From UBA1189 sp045594245 (lineage in GTDB: Bacteria > Bacteroidota > Bacteroidia > Bacteroidales > Bacteroidaceae), in NCBI GenBank assembly GCA_045594245.1, contig JAZNYG010000015.1:62001-126000 (forward strand): a stretch of DNA of 64,000 bases, read 5' to 3'. Both the position numbers and the translations under genes were made by a program. How positions within the stretch are numbered: the stretch's first letter is position 1; the number at the start of each line of letters is the position of its first letter. A model generated the notes under the pieces. That model did no database searches. It was not told the origin of the DNA and saw only the letters and a program-made list of their open reading frames with translations. Of this stretch, positions 51,546 to 60,737 are shown piece after piece.

Positions 51546-52007
51546 ATGGAAAAAGTTGATGACCTAGACAAGAAGATTTTAGAAATTATTTCGCAGAATG
51601 CCCGTACGCCGTTCAAGGATGTAGCTGTAGAGTGCGGCGTATCGCGGGCGGCAATACACCAGCGTGTACAGCGCCTAATGGATATTGGTGTCATCATTGG
51701 CTCGGGTTACCATATCAATCCCAAGATGCTTGGATTCCGTACTTGCACCTACGTAGGACTCAGCCTTGCCAAGGGATCTATGTATAAGGAGGCAGTGGAA
51801 GAGTTGAAGAAGATACCCGAAGTCGTGGAAGCGCACTTTACCACTGGCCCATACAGCATCATCGTAAAACTTTATGCTCGCGATAATGAGCATCTGATGA
51901 ACTTACTCAATGAGCGCATACAGGAGATTCCTGGCGTGATGGCTACGGAAACCATGATTTCGCTCGACCAGAGTATCAAGAAGGAAATTCCCATTACGAT
52001 AGAATAA
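51546..52007 (+). CDS. Lrp/AsnC-family transcriptional regulator
   Basis: 153 residues. N-terminal winged helix-turn-helix (DLDKKILEIISQNARTPFKD, VECGVSRAAIHQRVQRLMDI) and a C-terminal RAM effector domain (YVGLSLAKGSMYKEAVEELK, EAHFTTGPYSIIVKLYARDN). Members sense amino acids. Six base pairs separate it from the peptidase fusion gene, so it probably controls amino-acid or peptide use together with that gene. Confidence 0.93.
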   Translation: MEKVDDLDKKILEIISQNARTPFKDVAVECGVSRAAIHQRVQRLMDIGVIIGSGYHINPKMLGFRTCTYVGLSLAKGSMYKEAVEELKKIPEVVEAHFTTGPYSIIVKLYARDNEHLMNLLNERIQEIPGVMATETMISLDQSIKKEIPITIE

Positions 52008-52013
52008 TCATTT

Positions 52014-53765
52014 ATGGCAAAGTACAACATCGAAGAGGAATATACATCGTTACATTCCTCTTTTCCTATATACAAACACCGTCCTATCGTCGGCATCACA
52101 GGCAACTACGACAGTGGTAAGTGTACACTGCTCGAAGGGTATTACCGTTCAGTGTTGGAAGCTGGTGGCACACCGATTGTCATCCCCGCATTTGAGGACA
52201 CAGATGCTATGGTGAGCCTGCTCGATCATGTAGACGCACTTATCCTCTCTGGTGGAGGCGACATCAACCCCCTTTACTTGGACGAGGAACCAATCCGCGA
52301 ACTCAGTTCCATCAATCCTGCCCGCGATAGCCAAGAATTGCTTTTGGTACGCCTCGCTGCCAACCGTCAAATACCCATCCTTGGAATCTGCCGTGGCATA
52401 CAAGTAATGACGGCAGCTCTCGGAGGTAAGCTTTATCAGGATATCTACAAAGAAGCCGGAGCCACGCTCAAGCATAGCCAAGATACAGAGCGCCATACCG
52501 CCACTCATAGTGTGCGTATAGCCTCATCGAGCAAGTTGTCAAAAATCTTCGGTACCACTAATCTGTATGTAAATTCGTTTCATCACCAGGCCGTAAAGGA
52601 GGCTGCTCCTGGCTTTGCTGTCACAGCCGTATCGCCCGACGGACTCATCGAAGCTGTAGAAAGTATTCATGGCAAGTCAATGTTGGGTGTGCAGTGGCAT
52701 CCAGAATGTATGATACTTGGTGGCGACCGCACTATGATACCGCTTTTCGAATGGATTGTAGGCGAAGCTCGCTCCTATGCCGAAGCTCGCGAGCTGCATA
52801 AGCGCATCCTCACTTTGGATACGCACTGCGATACTCCGATGAAGTTTGACCAGCAAATACGTTTCGACAGCCGTGACCCACGCATTCTCGTAGACCTTCA
52901 TAAAATGACGGAAGGGCGCCTCGATGCCACCATTATGGTAGCTTACTTACGACAACTTGAGCGCGACAAGGCATCCCTTGAGGCCGCATTTGCAAAGGCC
53001 GAGCGCTTGCTCACCGAGATAGAGAACATGGTGGCTCATAGTGCCAATAGCGTAGGTATAGCTTATACGCCAGATGACCTCTATCATCTCAAGCATGAAG
53101 GGCGCTGTGCTCTGATGCTTGGCATTGAGAACGGTTATGCCATAGGCGACGATATTAGTCGTATCGAGCACTTCCGCCGTCGCGGTGTCGTATATATGAC
53201 ACTTTGCCACAATGGCGACAATGACCTGTGCGACTCCGCACGTGGTAATGGCGAGCACGGTGGGCTCAGTGCTTTGGGGCGCGAGGCAATTCGTGAGATG
53301 AATCGCGTAGGCATGATGGTCGATCTTTCACACGCAGCAGAGAGCAGCTTTTACCAAGCCATCGAAGCCAGCAGTACACCTATCGTTTGTAGTCACTCGT
53401 CAGCTCGTGCCTTGTGCGATCATCCACGCAACCTCACCGATGATCAACTGCGTGCTCTTGCTGTCTCAGGCGGTGTGGCCCAAGTATGCCTTTACGATGG
53501 ATTCCTACGCCAAGAGGGTGGTGCTACTGTGGACGATGCCGTACGCCACATCCGACATATGGTGAACATAGCCGGTATCGACCACGTGGGCATAGGTACC
53601 GACTTCGATGGCGATGGCGGAATTATCGGGTGTGCCGATGCTTCGGAGGTTATCAACCTTACCCGCCGTCTTCTGGCAGAGGAATTCACAGAAGAAGATC
53701 TCGCGAAACTATGGGGAGGGAACTTCCTTCGTGTTATGAGTATAGCACAAGGTAATTGTTTGTAA
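52014..53765 (+). CDS. fusion of gamma-glutamyl hydrolase (PuuD, peptidase C26) and membrane-dipeptidase (M19)
   Basis: 583 residues. Residues about 20-250 are class I amidotransferase-like: LILSGGGDINPLYL, GICRGIQVMTAAL (nucleophile Cys), and GVQWHPE (His/Glu of the triad). Residues about 262-583 are a renal-dipeptidase-type M19 TIM barrel: LDTHCDTPMKF (zinc ligands), MTLCHNGDNDLCDSA, MMVDLSHAAESSFYQAI, IVCSHSSARALCDHPRN and HVGIGTDFDGDGG. No signal peptide is evident. Coupled activities would cleave gamma-glutamyl bonds and then dipeptides, for example in glutathione or gamma-glutamyl peptide use. The actual substrate is inferred, not shown. Confidence 0.9.
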   Translation: MAKYNIEEEYTSLHSSFPIYKHRPIVGITGNYDSGKCTLLEGYYRSVLEAGGTPIVIPAFEDTDAMVSLLDHVDALILSGGGDINPLYLDEEPIRELSSINPARDSQELLLVRLAANRQIPILGICRGIQVMTAALGGKLYQDIYKEAGATLKHSQDTERHTATHSVRIASSSKLSKIFGTTNLYVNSFHHQAVKEAAPGFAVTAVSPDGLIEAVESIHGKSMLGVQWHPECMILGGDRTMIPLFEWIVGEARSYAEARELHKRILTLDTHCDTPMKFDQQIRFDSRDPRILVDLHKMTEGRLDATIMVAYLRQLERDKASLEAAFAKAERLLTEIENMVAHSANSVGIAYTPDDLYHLKHEGRCALMLGIENGYAIGDDISRIEHFRRRGVVYMTLCHNGDNDLCDSARGNGEHGGLSALGREAIREMNRVGMMVDLSHAAESSFYQAIEASSTPIVCSHSSARALCDHPRNLTDDQLRALAVSGGVAQVCLYDGFLRQEGGATVDDAVRHIRHMVNIAGIDHVGIGTDFDGDGGIIGCADASEVINLTRRLLAEEFTEEDLAKLWGGNFLRVMSIAQGNCL

Positions 53766-53776
53766 TCTTATATGTT

Positions 53777-54769
53777 ATGAATAAACAACGCATCGTCACG
53801 CTTGATCTCATCCGCTTAGTTGCCATCCTGCTTGTCATTATGCAACATGCGTGGACGGGATTACAGCTCGATGAGCCCTCGGCAGGCACTGGACGATTCT
53901 TCTACCATGCCATGGTGGTGATTGGTGTGCCACTGTTCTTCATGCTCTCAGGTGCCCTGCTATTAGGTGCTCCCACACAGCCAGTACCCGACTTCCTCCG
54001 CAAACGGTTCAAGCGGTTGCTCACTCCCTTCCTCCTGTGGGGAACAGTCGTATATGCCCTGTCGGTCGTCATGCATAAATACCCCGACATCACTACATTC
54101 ACGGAGGCGGTGCGCAACTATATCCCCTACATGCTTTCCGACAAGGTGAATGCCTCCTACTGGTATATCTTCGTACTGATAGGACTCTATCTGTTGACAC
54201 CTTTCATGCAGCGGGCCTTGGCTGCTCCTCAGGGGAAGCAGCTTACGCAATACGGGCTATTGCTCTGGTTGGCCTGGATATTGCTGCGCGCCTACTACCC
54301 ACAGTTTGGTCCCATGCGCTACTACAGCGGTTCAGCCTTTATGTATATGGGATTTTTCCTGTGTGGCCACTATTGCGTAAAGTACCTGCCGAAAGGTCGT
54401 GCCAACAAATGGATCGGGATTCTCGGATTCGTTGTGGCCTATGCACTCAATGTATGGGGGCTTTCAGCAGGATTCAGTACCTCACTCGCCCACACGCTAG
54501 CTGTCATCAGTCTGTTCATTCTATTACAGTCATGTTCGGTGCCACGCAAAGCTGAAGGTTTCGTCGTCTCTTCCGGACGCTACACCTATACCATCTATTT
54601 TGTACACGTATTGGTAGTAGCAGCGCTTTGCACACTCGATCTATGGGGTTGGTGTCCTCTATGGATACGCCCGATAGTCATCACTCTACTCGCTTTTGCT
54701 ATCAGCTATCTTGTGGCCTATATCTTTGATCGCATCCGATTCGTACCGAACGCTTGGGTGGGTATTTGA
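53777..54769 (+). CDS. membrane acyltransferase, family 3 (OafA/WecH type)
   Basis: 330 residues from MNKQRIVTLDLIRLVAILLV. About ten membrane spans. Family signature at the N-terminus: RIVTLDLIRLVAILLVIMQH with the conserved His, then PLFFMLSGALLL and LRKRFKRLLTPFLLWG. It transfers acetyl or other acyl groups to sugars or polymers at the membrane. It starts 12 bp after the peptidase gene, which is not an obvious functional partner. An upstream TTG frame overlaps that gene and is not preferred. Confidence 0.88.
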   Translation: MNKQRIVTLDLIRLVAILLVIMQHAWTGLQLDEPSAGTGRFFYHAMVVIGVPLFFMLSGALLLGAPTQPVPDFLRKRFKRLLTPFLLWGTVVYALSVVMHKYPDITTFTEAVRNYIPYMLSDKVNASYWYIFVLIGLYLLTPFMQRALAAPQGKQLTQYGLLLWLAWILLRAYYPQFGPMRYYSGSAFMYMGFFLCGHYCVKYLPKGRANKWIGILGFVVAYALNVWGLSAGFSTSLAHTLAVISLFILLQSCSVPRKAEGFVVSSGRYTYTIYFVHVLVVAALCTLDLWGWCPLWIRPIVITLLAFAISYLVAYIFDRIRFVPNAWVGI

Positions 54770-54912
54770 TGGTTGGTAAGTGCCTTTTCTTATTGGTGGA
54801 AGAATACGTGTAAATTAGCTTGCACTATCTTTAGTGCCGGCTTTTCAAGCTCAGAAATTAGGCGGCGCCTCGGAAAAATACAAGTAAACTTGCTTTTTCG
54901 CTCGGCTTGCAC

Positions 54913-54920
54913 TAATTTTG
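54913..54920 (+). promoter_or_regulatory. -7 box of metG
   Basis: TAATTTTG, 26 bp before the ATG at 54946. The word GCTTGCACTA just before it also occurs about 95 bp upstream (near 54819, GCTTGCACTATCTTTA), so the promoter region looks partly duplicated. Confidence 0.7.
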
Positions 54921-54945
54921 CAACAATTAAGTAAATAGCAGTATT

Positions 54946-57006
54946 ATGGAAAAGAAATTCAAGAGAACGACCGTCACTTCGGCACTTCCCTATGCCAACG
55001 GTCCTGTACATATCGGTCACCTGGCTGGCGTATACGTGCCGGCCGACATCTACGTGCGCTACCTCCGTCTCAAGGGTGAGGAGGTGCTCTTCGTGGGCGG
55101 ATCAGACGAGCACGGCGTGCCCGTGACCCAGCGTGCCCGCAAGGAGGGCATCACGCCGCAGGATGTGGTGGACCGCTACCACAGCATCATCAAGGAGAGC
55201 TTCAAGGAGTTCGGCATCTCGTTCGACGTATACAGCCGTACCACATCGGACGTGCATCATAAGTTTGCGTCGGACTTCTTCCGCAAGCTCTACGATGAGG
55301 GCAAGCTGGTGGAGCAGTCGACTATGCAGTTCTACGATGAGAAGACAGGAAAGTTCCTCACCGACCGCGACGTGGTGGGCGAGTGCCCCTACTGCCACAA
55401 GCAGGCCTACGGCAACCAATGCGAGGAGGGCTGCGGACGTGCACTGGAGCCTACAGAGCTCATCAACCCCCGCTCCAAGGAGACAGGCGAGACTCCCGTG
55501 CTCCGTGAGACCAAGAACTGGTACCTGCCGCTCAACGAATACCAGCAGTGGCTGAAGGAATGGATACTGGAGGGTCACAAGGAGTGGCGCCCCAACGTGT
55601 ATGGCCAGTGCAAGAGCTGGCTCGACATGGACCTGCAGCCCCGTGCCATGACGCGCGACCTCGACTGGGGTATCCCCGTGCCCGTAGAGGGAGCCGACGG
55701 CAAGGTGCTCTACGTATGGTTCGATGCGCCCATCGGCTACATCAGTAACACCAAAGAGCTGTGCGACAACGAACCCGAGCGCTGGGGCTCTTGGGAGAAG
55801 TGGTGGCAGGATGAGGACACACGCCTGCTGCACTTCATCGGCAAGGACAACATCGTGTTCCACTGCATCATCTTCCCCACCATGATGAAGGCGCACGGAG
55901 GATATGTGATGCCCGACAACGTGCCGAGCAACGAGTTCCTCAACCTCGAGGACGACAAGATATCTACCTCGCGCAACTGGGCCGTATGGCTGCACGAGTA
56001 CCTCGTGGATTTCCCCGGCAAGCAGGACGTATTGCGCTACGTGCTCACGGCCAATGCACCCGAGACCAAGGACAACAACTTCACCTGGCGCGACTTCCAG
56101 GCACGCAACAACAATGAGCTGGTGGCCGTATACGGTAACTTCGTGAACCGCGCCTTAGTGCTCACACACAAATATTTCGACGGCAAGGTGCCCGCATGTG
56201 GCACGCTCACCGACTATGACAAGGCTACCATCGCCGAGTTTATGGACGTGAAGGCCGAGGTGGAGAAGCTGCTCGACACCTTCAAGTTCCGCGAGGCACA
56301 GAAGGAGGCCATGAACCTCGCCCGCATCGGCAACAAGTATCTGGCCGACACCGAGCCTTGGAAGCTGGCCAAGACCGATATGGAGCGCGTAGGCACCATC
56401 CTCAACCTGTCGTTGCAGCTCGCTGCCAACCTCGCCATCGCCTTCGAGCCCTTCCTGCCCTTCAGCAGCGAGAAGCTGCGCGGCATGCTCGGCATGGAGA
56501 CGTTCGAGTGGAACCAGCTCGGCAGCACCGACCTGCTCGCTGCAGGCCATCAGCTCGGTAAGGCCGAACTCCTGTTCGAGAAGATTGAAGACAGCGCCAT
56601 CGACGCCCAGATGCAGCGCCTCGAGGATATCAAGAAGGCCAACGAGGCAGCCAACTACAAGGCCAATCCCGTGAAGCCCACCGTATCGTTCGAGGATTGG
56701 GAGAAGCTCGACATCCGTGTAGGCACCGTGCTCGAATGTGAGCGCGTGCCCAAGATGAAGAAGCTGCTCAAGTTCAAGATTGCCGACGGACTCGCCGACC
56801 GCACCATCGTGAGCGGCATCGCCGAGCACTACGCTCCCGAAGAGCTCGTAGGCAAGCAGGTGCTCTTCATCGCCAACTTCGCTCCCCGCCAGTTCAAGAA
56901 CGGTCTCGTGAGCGAGGGCATGATCCTCAGTGCCGAGAACTACGACGGTTCGCTGGCTGTGACATCGCTCCTACGCGAGGTGAAGCCGGGAAGTGAGGTT
57001 AAGTAA
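54946..57006 (+). CDS. metG: methionyl-tRNA synthetase with C-terminal tRNA-binding domain
   Basis: 686 residues. HIGH motif in YANGPVHIGHLAG near residue 17. The zinc knuckle is CPYCHKQAYGNQCEEGCGRA. The KMSKS loop reads DDKISTSRNW. The anticodon-binding helical domain is about 390-560. Residues about 583-686 form the OB-fold tRNA-binding domain (WEKLDIRVGTVLECERVPKM, GLVSEGMILSAE). Strong use of favoured codons and high GC mark it as a highly expressed core gene. Confidence 0.97.
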   Translation: MEKKFKRTTVTSALPYANGPVHIGHLAGVYVPADIYVRYLRLKGEEVLFVGGSDEHGVPVTQRARKEGITPQDVVDRYHSIIKESFKEFGISFDVYSRTTSDVHHKFASDFFRKLYDEGKLVEQSTMQFYDEKTGKFLTDRDVVGECPYCHKQAYGNQCEEGCGRALEPTELINPRSKETGETPVLRETKNWYLPLNEYQQWLKEWILEGHKEWRPNVYGQCKSWLDMDLQPRAMTRDLDWGIPVPVEGADGKVLYVWFDAPIGYISNTKELCDNEPERWGSWEKWWQDEDTRLLHFIGKDNIVFHCIIFPTMMKAHGGYVMPDNVPSNEFLNLEDDKISTSRNWAVWLHEYLVDFPGKQDVLRYVLTANAPETKDNNFTWRDFQARNNNELVAVYGNFVNRALVLTHKYFDGKVPACGTLTDYDKATIAEFMDVKAEVEKLLDTFKFREAQKEAMNLARIGNKYLADTEPWKLAKTDMERVGTILNLSLQLAANLAIAFEPFLPFSSEKLRGMLGMETFEWNQLGSTDLLAAGHQLGKAELLFEKIEDSAIDAQMQRLEDIKKANEAANYKANPVKPTVSFEDWEKLDIRVGTVLECERVPKMKKLLKFKIADGLADRTIVSGIAEHYAPEELVGKQVLFIANFAPRQFKNGLVSEGMILSAENYDGSLAVTSLLREVKPGSEVK

Positions 57007-57019
57007 GAAATTCTAATAG

Positions 57020-57071
57020 ATGAAAGATGAGGGTAGGCTTCATGGAACTCTGCTCTTATCTTTCTTTTTTA
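57020..57071 (+). terminator. possible terminator of metG
   Basis: GAAAGATGAG pairs imperfectly with CTCTTATCTTTC (two-base bulge), followed by TTTTTTATAG. Confidence 0.4.
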
Positions 57072-57099
57072 TAGGTAAATTCATTTATTTCTGTCATAG

Positions 57100-58629
57100 A
57101 TGTCCGTAGTCAATCAGAAACGTATAGCCAAGAACACAGCCTTACTTTATGTGAGGATGCTGCTAATCATGGCTATCAGTCTGTATACTTCACGTGTGAT
57201 TCTGAGCACGTTAGGAAAGATTGATTTTGGGCTTTACAATGTTATCGGGGCCATTGTTGTTAACTTTTCGTTTCTCAATGGCATGTTATCATCGGCTTGT
57301 AGCCGATATTTTGCGATAGAGCTGGGAAGAAATGACCATAAAGCTCTGAAGCGTGTATTCAGTCTTAACCTTACACTTTTCATTGTCTTAGGCGTCATCA
57401 TACTTTTGCTCTCAGAATCTGTAGGCCTATGGTTTCTTAATAATAAGATGAAGATACCATCCGATAGAATGGTAGCAGCACAGTGGGTATATCAGTGTTC
57501 CATTGTTGCCTTCATCATCAATATGCTTTCTACTCCTTACCGCTCTATCATTATAGCTCGTGAGAAAATGAAGATTTTTGCATATAGTAGTATTATTGAG
57601 ACAGTGTTGAAGCTGGGTATTGTATTCCTATTGCTTATTTCTCCTGTTGATAAACTGATAACATATGCTGTGCTGATGTTGCTTATTACGGTAGGTACAA
57701 GCGGGTTCTATTATCTGTATTGTAAGCATTACTATGCCGAATGCCGTTACTCCTTTGTTTGGGACAAGTCTTTGCTAAAGGAAATATTAGGCTATACTGG
57801 TTGGAATGTGATTGGTATACTTTCGGGAATTGGTAAAAGTGCGGGTGTGAACTTGTTACTAAATATGTTCTATGGTGCAATAGTAAATACCGCTCGAGGT
57901 ATTGCTTACCAAGTGTTTGTAAATGTCAATCAATTTGTAACAAATTTCACTACGGCTTTTAATCCACAAATAACCAAGTCGTATTCGGCCAATGCGAGGA
58001 GTGAGATGTTGAAACTAGTGTTTCAAAGCTCCAAGTTCTCATATTATTTACTATTCCTTTTAGTACTTCCTGTTATAGCAGAAACACCCTATCTGCTGGA
58101 TTTATGGTTGGGTAAGGATAACGTAGTGGAATATAGCGTGTCGTTTGCTCGTCTTATGTTGATTGCGGCACTGATTGACTCTATCAGCTACCCTCTTGTA
58201 ACGTCTGTACAGGCTACAGGCAAGGTGAAGTGGTATCAGATAATGGTGGGAGGTACTATGCTGATGGTATTGCCCATATCATATTTCATGTTGAAATTTG
58301 GAAATTTTGAGCCAGAAATTGTCTTCTACATCATCATTGCTGCTTCTGTTGTAGCACAAGTATTCCGTGTCTATTTCATGAAACGACAGCTAGGAATGGA
58401 TGTGGCTTTGTATTGTCGCTGTGTATTGCTTCCTATAGGGGTGACGACGGTAATACCCTCTATTATTGTAGCAGGTGTATCCTTGAAAATGGCATCTTCG
58501 TTCGTCAATCTAGTAGTCGTTACGCTGATTAGTATCGTCGTTACCTGTATCACTATAGCTATATTTGGACTTACAGATTCTGAGAGGAAAAGTATAGTAA
58601 GGACGATTAAGGATAAAATTGGTAAATGA
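57100..58629 (+). CDS. polysaccharide flippase (Wzx-like, MOP superfamily)
   Basis: 509 residues with about twelve to fourteen membrane spans. The start (QKRIAKNTALLYVRMLLIMA, TSRVILSTLGKIDFGLYNVI, FLNGMLSSACSRYFAIELGR) is typical of Bacteroidota O-antigen/capsule flippases. It moves lipid-linked repeat units across the inner membrane. It is the first gene of an AT-richer block of surface-polysaccharide genes (57.1-61.7 kb), which suggests a variable locus. Confidence 0.9.
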   Translation: MSVVNQKRIAKNTALLYVRMLLIMAISLYTSRVILSTLGKIDFGLYNVIGAIVVNFSFLNGMLSSACSRYFAIELGRNDHKALKRVFSLNLTLFIVLGVIILLLSESVGLWFLNNKMKIPSDRMVAAQWVYQCSIVAFIINMLSTPYRSIIIAREKMKIFAYSSIIETVLKLGIVFLLLISPVDKLITYAVLMLLITVGTSGFYYLYCKHYYAECRYSFVWDKSLLKEILGYTGWNVIGILSGIGKSAGVNLLLNMFYGAIVNTARGIAYQVFVNVNQFVTNFTTAFNPQITKSYSANARSEMLKLVFQSSKFSYYLLFLLVLPVIAETPYLLDLWLGKDNVVEYSVSFARLMLIAALIDSISYPLVTSVQATGKVKWYQIMVGGTMLMVLPISYFMLKFGNFEPEIVFYIIIAASVVAQVFRVYFMKRQLGMDVALYCRCVLLPIGVTTVIPSIIVAGVSLKMASSFVNLVVVTLISIVVTCITIAIFGLTDSERKSIVRTIKDKIGK

Positions 58630-58630
58630 T

Positions 58631-59731
58631 ATGAAGATAGGAATTCTAACCTTTCATAGGGCACATAACTTCGGAGCCTTTCTGCAGGCTTTCGCCCTCA
58701 AGACCTTTCTGGAGGAGAAGGGGCATGAAGTGGAACTCGTAGATTATTGGCCCAAAGAGCATGCTGCACTATATAGGTCTTTCTATAAAGAAGAAGTCAA
58801 GTCGTTTAAGGGTTTTCTTCGAGAATGTGTAGTCGCATATTATAGAAAAAATAAGGCTAAGTCATTTATCAACGCTCAGAAAAAGAATTGGGGACTTGGC
58901 GAAAAGCCTTGTTACGAAAACGCTCAACAACTCTCACGGGTGTCGTATGATCTTCTTATCTATGGAAGTGACCAAATATGGTGGAAATCAAGGCTTAAAG
59001 GGATGCCTGGGTTTGATATAGCATATTGGGGAGAGTATGTTCCTAAAACGATTACTCGGGTAAGTTACGCCGCTAGTATGGGGGCTGTGGATCTAAATTC
59101 TGAAGACAAGCAAACCATACAACAGCTGTTGAAAAATTTCAACCATATTTCAGTACGTGAGAACCAATTAAAGGACTCTATACAGCCTCTTACAAACAAG
59201 GCTATTGAAGTGAATATTGATCCAACCTTGCTCTTGGAGAAAGAATGTTGGGAGAACCTTTGTACATATACTCCAGAAAGAAGGTATATTCTCTATTATC
59301 GAGTGATGATTGATGAGGAATCTGATAGGGTAGCGCAACAACTAAGCTGTCAGACAGGTCTACCTATCATTCGTATTGATGCTGCTATTGGAAGTTATCG
59401 TAATCTTTCTAAATATACCAAACGGGCTTCCCCTTTTGATTTTATATCACTGATAAGGAATGCGGAATACGTGGTGTCTACTTCTTTTCATGGAGTTGCT
59501 TTTTCTGTCATTTTTGAGAAGCAATTTTATGCAATAGGTATGGGGAATCGGAGTAATCGAGTCCAGTCCCTATTGTCCGCATTGGGAATAGGACAGAGGT
59601 TGATAAATAAGAAAGAAGATATCTCGGCATTGGAAACAATCGATTATGCAAAAGTAAAAGAGAGATTAGGAGAACTGCGTCGACAAGCAATAATGTATCT
59701 AACACGTGTCACTGATGAAAGAGATAATTAA
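58631..59731 (+). CDS. polysaccharide pyruvyl transferase family protein
   Basis: 366 residues from MKIGILTFHRAHNFGAFLQA, one base after the flippase stop. Family segments: LLIYGSDQIWW, VSYAASMGAV, ISVRENQLKDSI, NIDPTLLLEKECW, VSTSFHGVAFSVIFEKQFYA. These enzymes (CsaB/WcaK-like) add pyruvate ketals from PEP to sugars. It overlaps the next gene by 17 bp. Confidence 0.9.
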   Translation: MKIGILTFHRAHNFGAFLQAFALKTFLEEKGHEVELVDYWPKEHAALYRSFYKEEVKSFKGFLRECVVAYYRKNKAKSFINAQKKNWGLGEKPCYENAQQLSRVSYDLLIYGSDQIWWKSRLKGMPGFDIAYWGEYVPKTITRVSYAASMGAVDLNSEDKQTIQQLLKNFNHISVRENQLKDSIQPLTNKAIEVNIDPTLLLEKECWENLCTYTPERRYILYYRVMIDEESDRVAQQLSCQTGLPIIRIDAAIGSYRNLSKYTKRASPFDFISLIRNAEYVVSTSFHGVAFSVIFEKQFYAIGMGNRSNRVQSLLSALGIGQRLINKKEDISALETIDYAKVKERLGELRRQAIMYLTRVTDERDN

Positions 59732-60728
59732 GCGTATACTTCCCAAGAAGTGGGTGGAAAAGCACAGCTTGTATAAGTTGAAACGTAGGTACATGCAGCA
59801 TTTCGAACACGATATACTGCGCTATAATACCTACTCTGGTTTGTGGGGTAACAAACGAAAGGAGAATTTGTTGGGGCGCATCTCATTGCGTGCCCATGTA
59901 TTGGAGAAGGGGCTTACAATGCCTGATATGCGTTTAGGATTCGGAAAAGACAATCTACTGGATTTGATAAGATTATGTCTTGCCTATAAATGCCAGTATG
60001 GTAGCGACAATGAGATTCTCTGTCAGGCAGTGGGTGTTATACGCGAATATAGAAATGTACACATAGCACAGCAATACAAGTTAGATCAGGAGGTACAAGA
60101 ACAGATTGACTGTTTGGTGAATCACATGCCTGAAATCAATGCGACACAACAAGATGTATACACTGCCAAAGAATATTATGAGTATTGTCAGGCTTCTTTT
60201 GAACTTTTCTCTCAAAGTCGTCACAGTTTAAGAAACTTCTCTACAATAGTTGATGTTAGTGTTGCAGATATTGTTGAAGCTATAGAATTGGCTCAAAATG
60301 CCCCATCTTCGTGCAATAGGCAATCGTCCAGGGTTCATATTGTAGCAGAAAAAGTCCTGATAGAAAAAGTTCTAGCGTTGCAAAATGGCAATCGAGGGTT
60401 TGGCCATTTGGTAAGTAAACTACTTGTGCTGACAGTAGACCTCTCATGTTACAATGGCATCAAAGAGAGAAATCTATGTTACATAGACTCTGGCATTTAT
60501 ACTATGAATCTTTTGTATGCTCTCCATTACCAACAGATAGGAGCTTGTACTCTTAATTGGTGTGACTCTCCGGAAGATGATGAACAAATCCGCTCATTGC
60601 TTAATATTCCCGCTTCAGAAACGATTACATTGCTTATCGCTTGTGGAAAAGCGCCAGAGGTAAGCTTCAAAGTAGCATCTTCACCTCGAGTAAAAGCTCA
60701 AAACATTGTCACTATACATACAAAGTAG
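59715..60728 (+). CDS. nitroreductase-family flavoprotein in the polysaccharide locus
   Basis: 337 residues from MKEIIKRILPKKWVEKHSLY. The N-terminal 150 residues are helical and unassigned. The C-terminal part is an FMN nitroreductase fold: SQSRHSLRNFSTIVDVSVAD, LAQNAPSSCNRQSSRVHIVA, NLLYALHYQQIGACTLNW. Such genes recur beside pyruvyl transferases in Bacteroidota surface loci, but their reaction is not established. The gene overlaps the pyruvyl transferase, so the two are coupled. Confidence 0.85.
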   Translation: MKEIIKRILPKKWVEKHSLYKLKRRYMQHFEHDILRYNTYSGLWGNKRKENLLGRISLRAHVLEKGLTMPDMRLGFGKDNLLDLIRLCLAYKCQYGSDNEILCQAVGVIREYRNVHIAQQYKLDQEVQEQIDCLVNHMPEINATQQDVYTAKEYYEYCQASFELFSQSRHSLRNFSTIVDVSVADIVEAIELAQNAPSSCNRQSSRVHIVAEKVLIEKVLALQNGNRGFGHLVSKLLVLTVDLSCYNGIKERNLCYIDSGIYTMNLLYALHYQQIGACTLNWCDSPEDDEQIRSLLNIPASETITLLIACGKAPEVSFKVASSPRVKAQNIVTIHTK

Positions 60729-60737
60729 TTAGAGCAT

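Noticed and set aside
55102..56829. Minus-strand frames of 297 and 224 codons
   Set aside because: Antisense to metG, a GC-rich gene with strongly biased codons that leaves open reverse frames.
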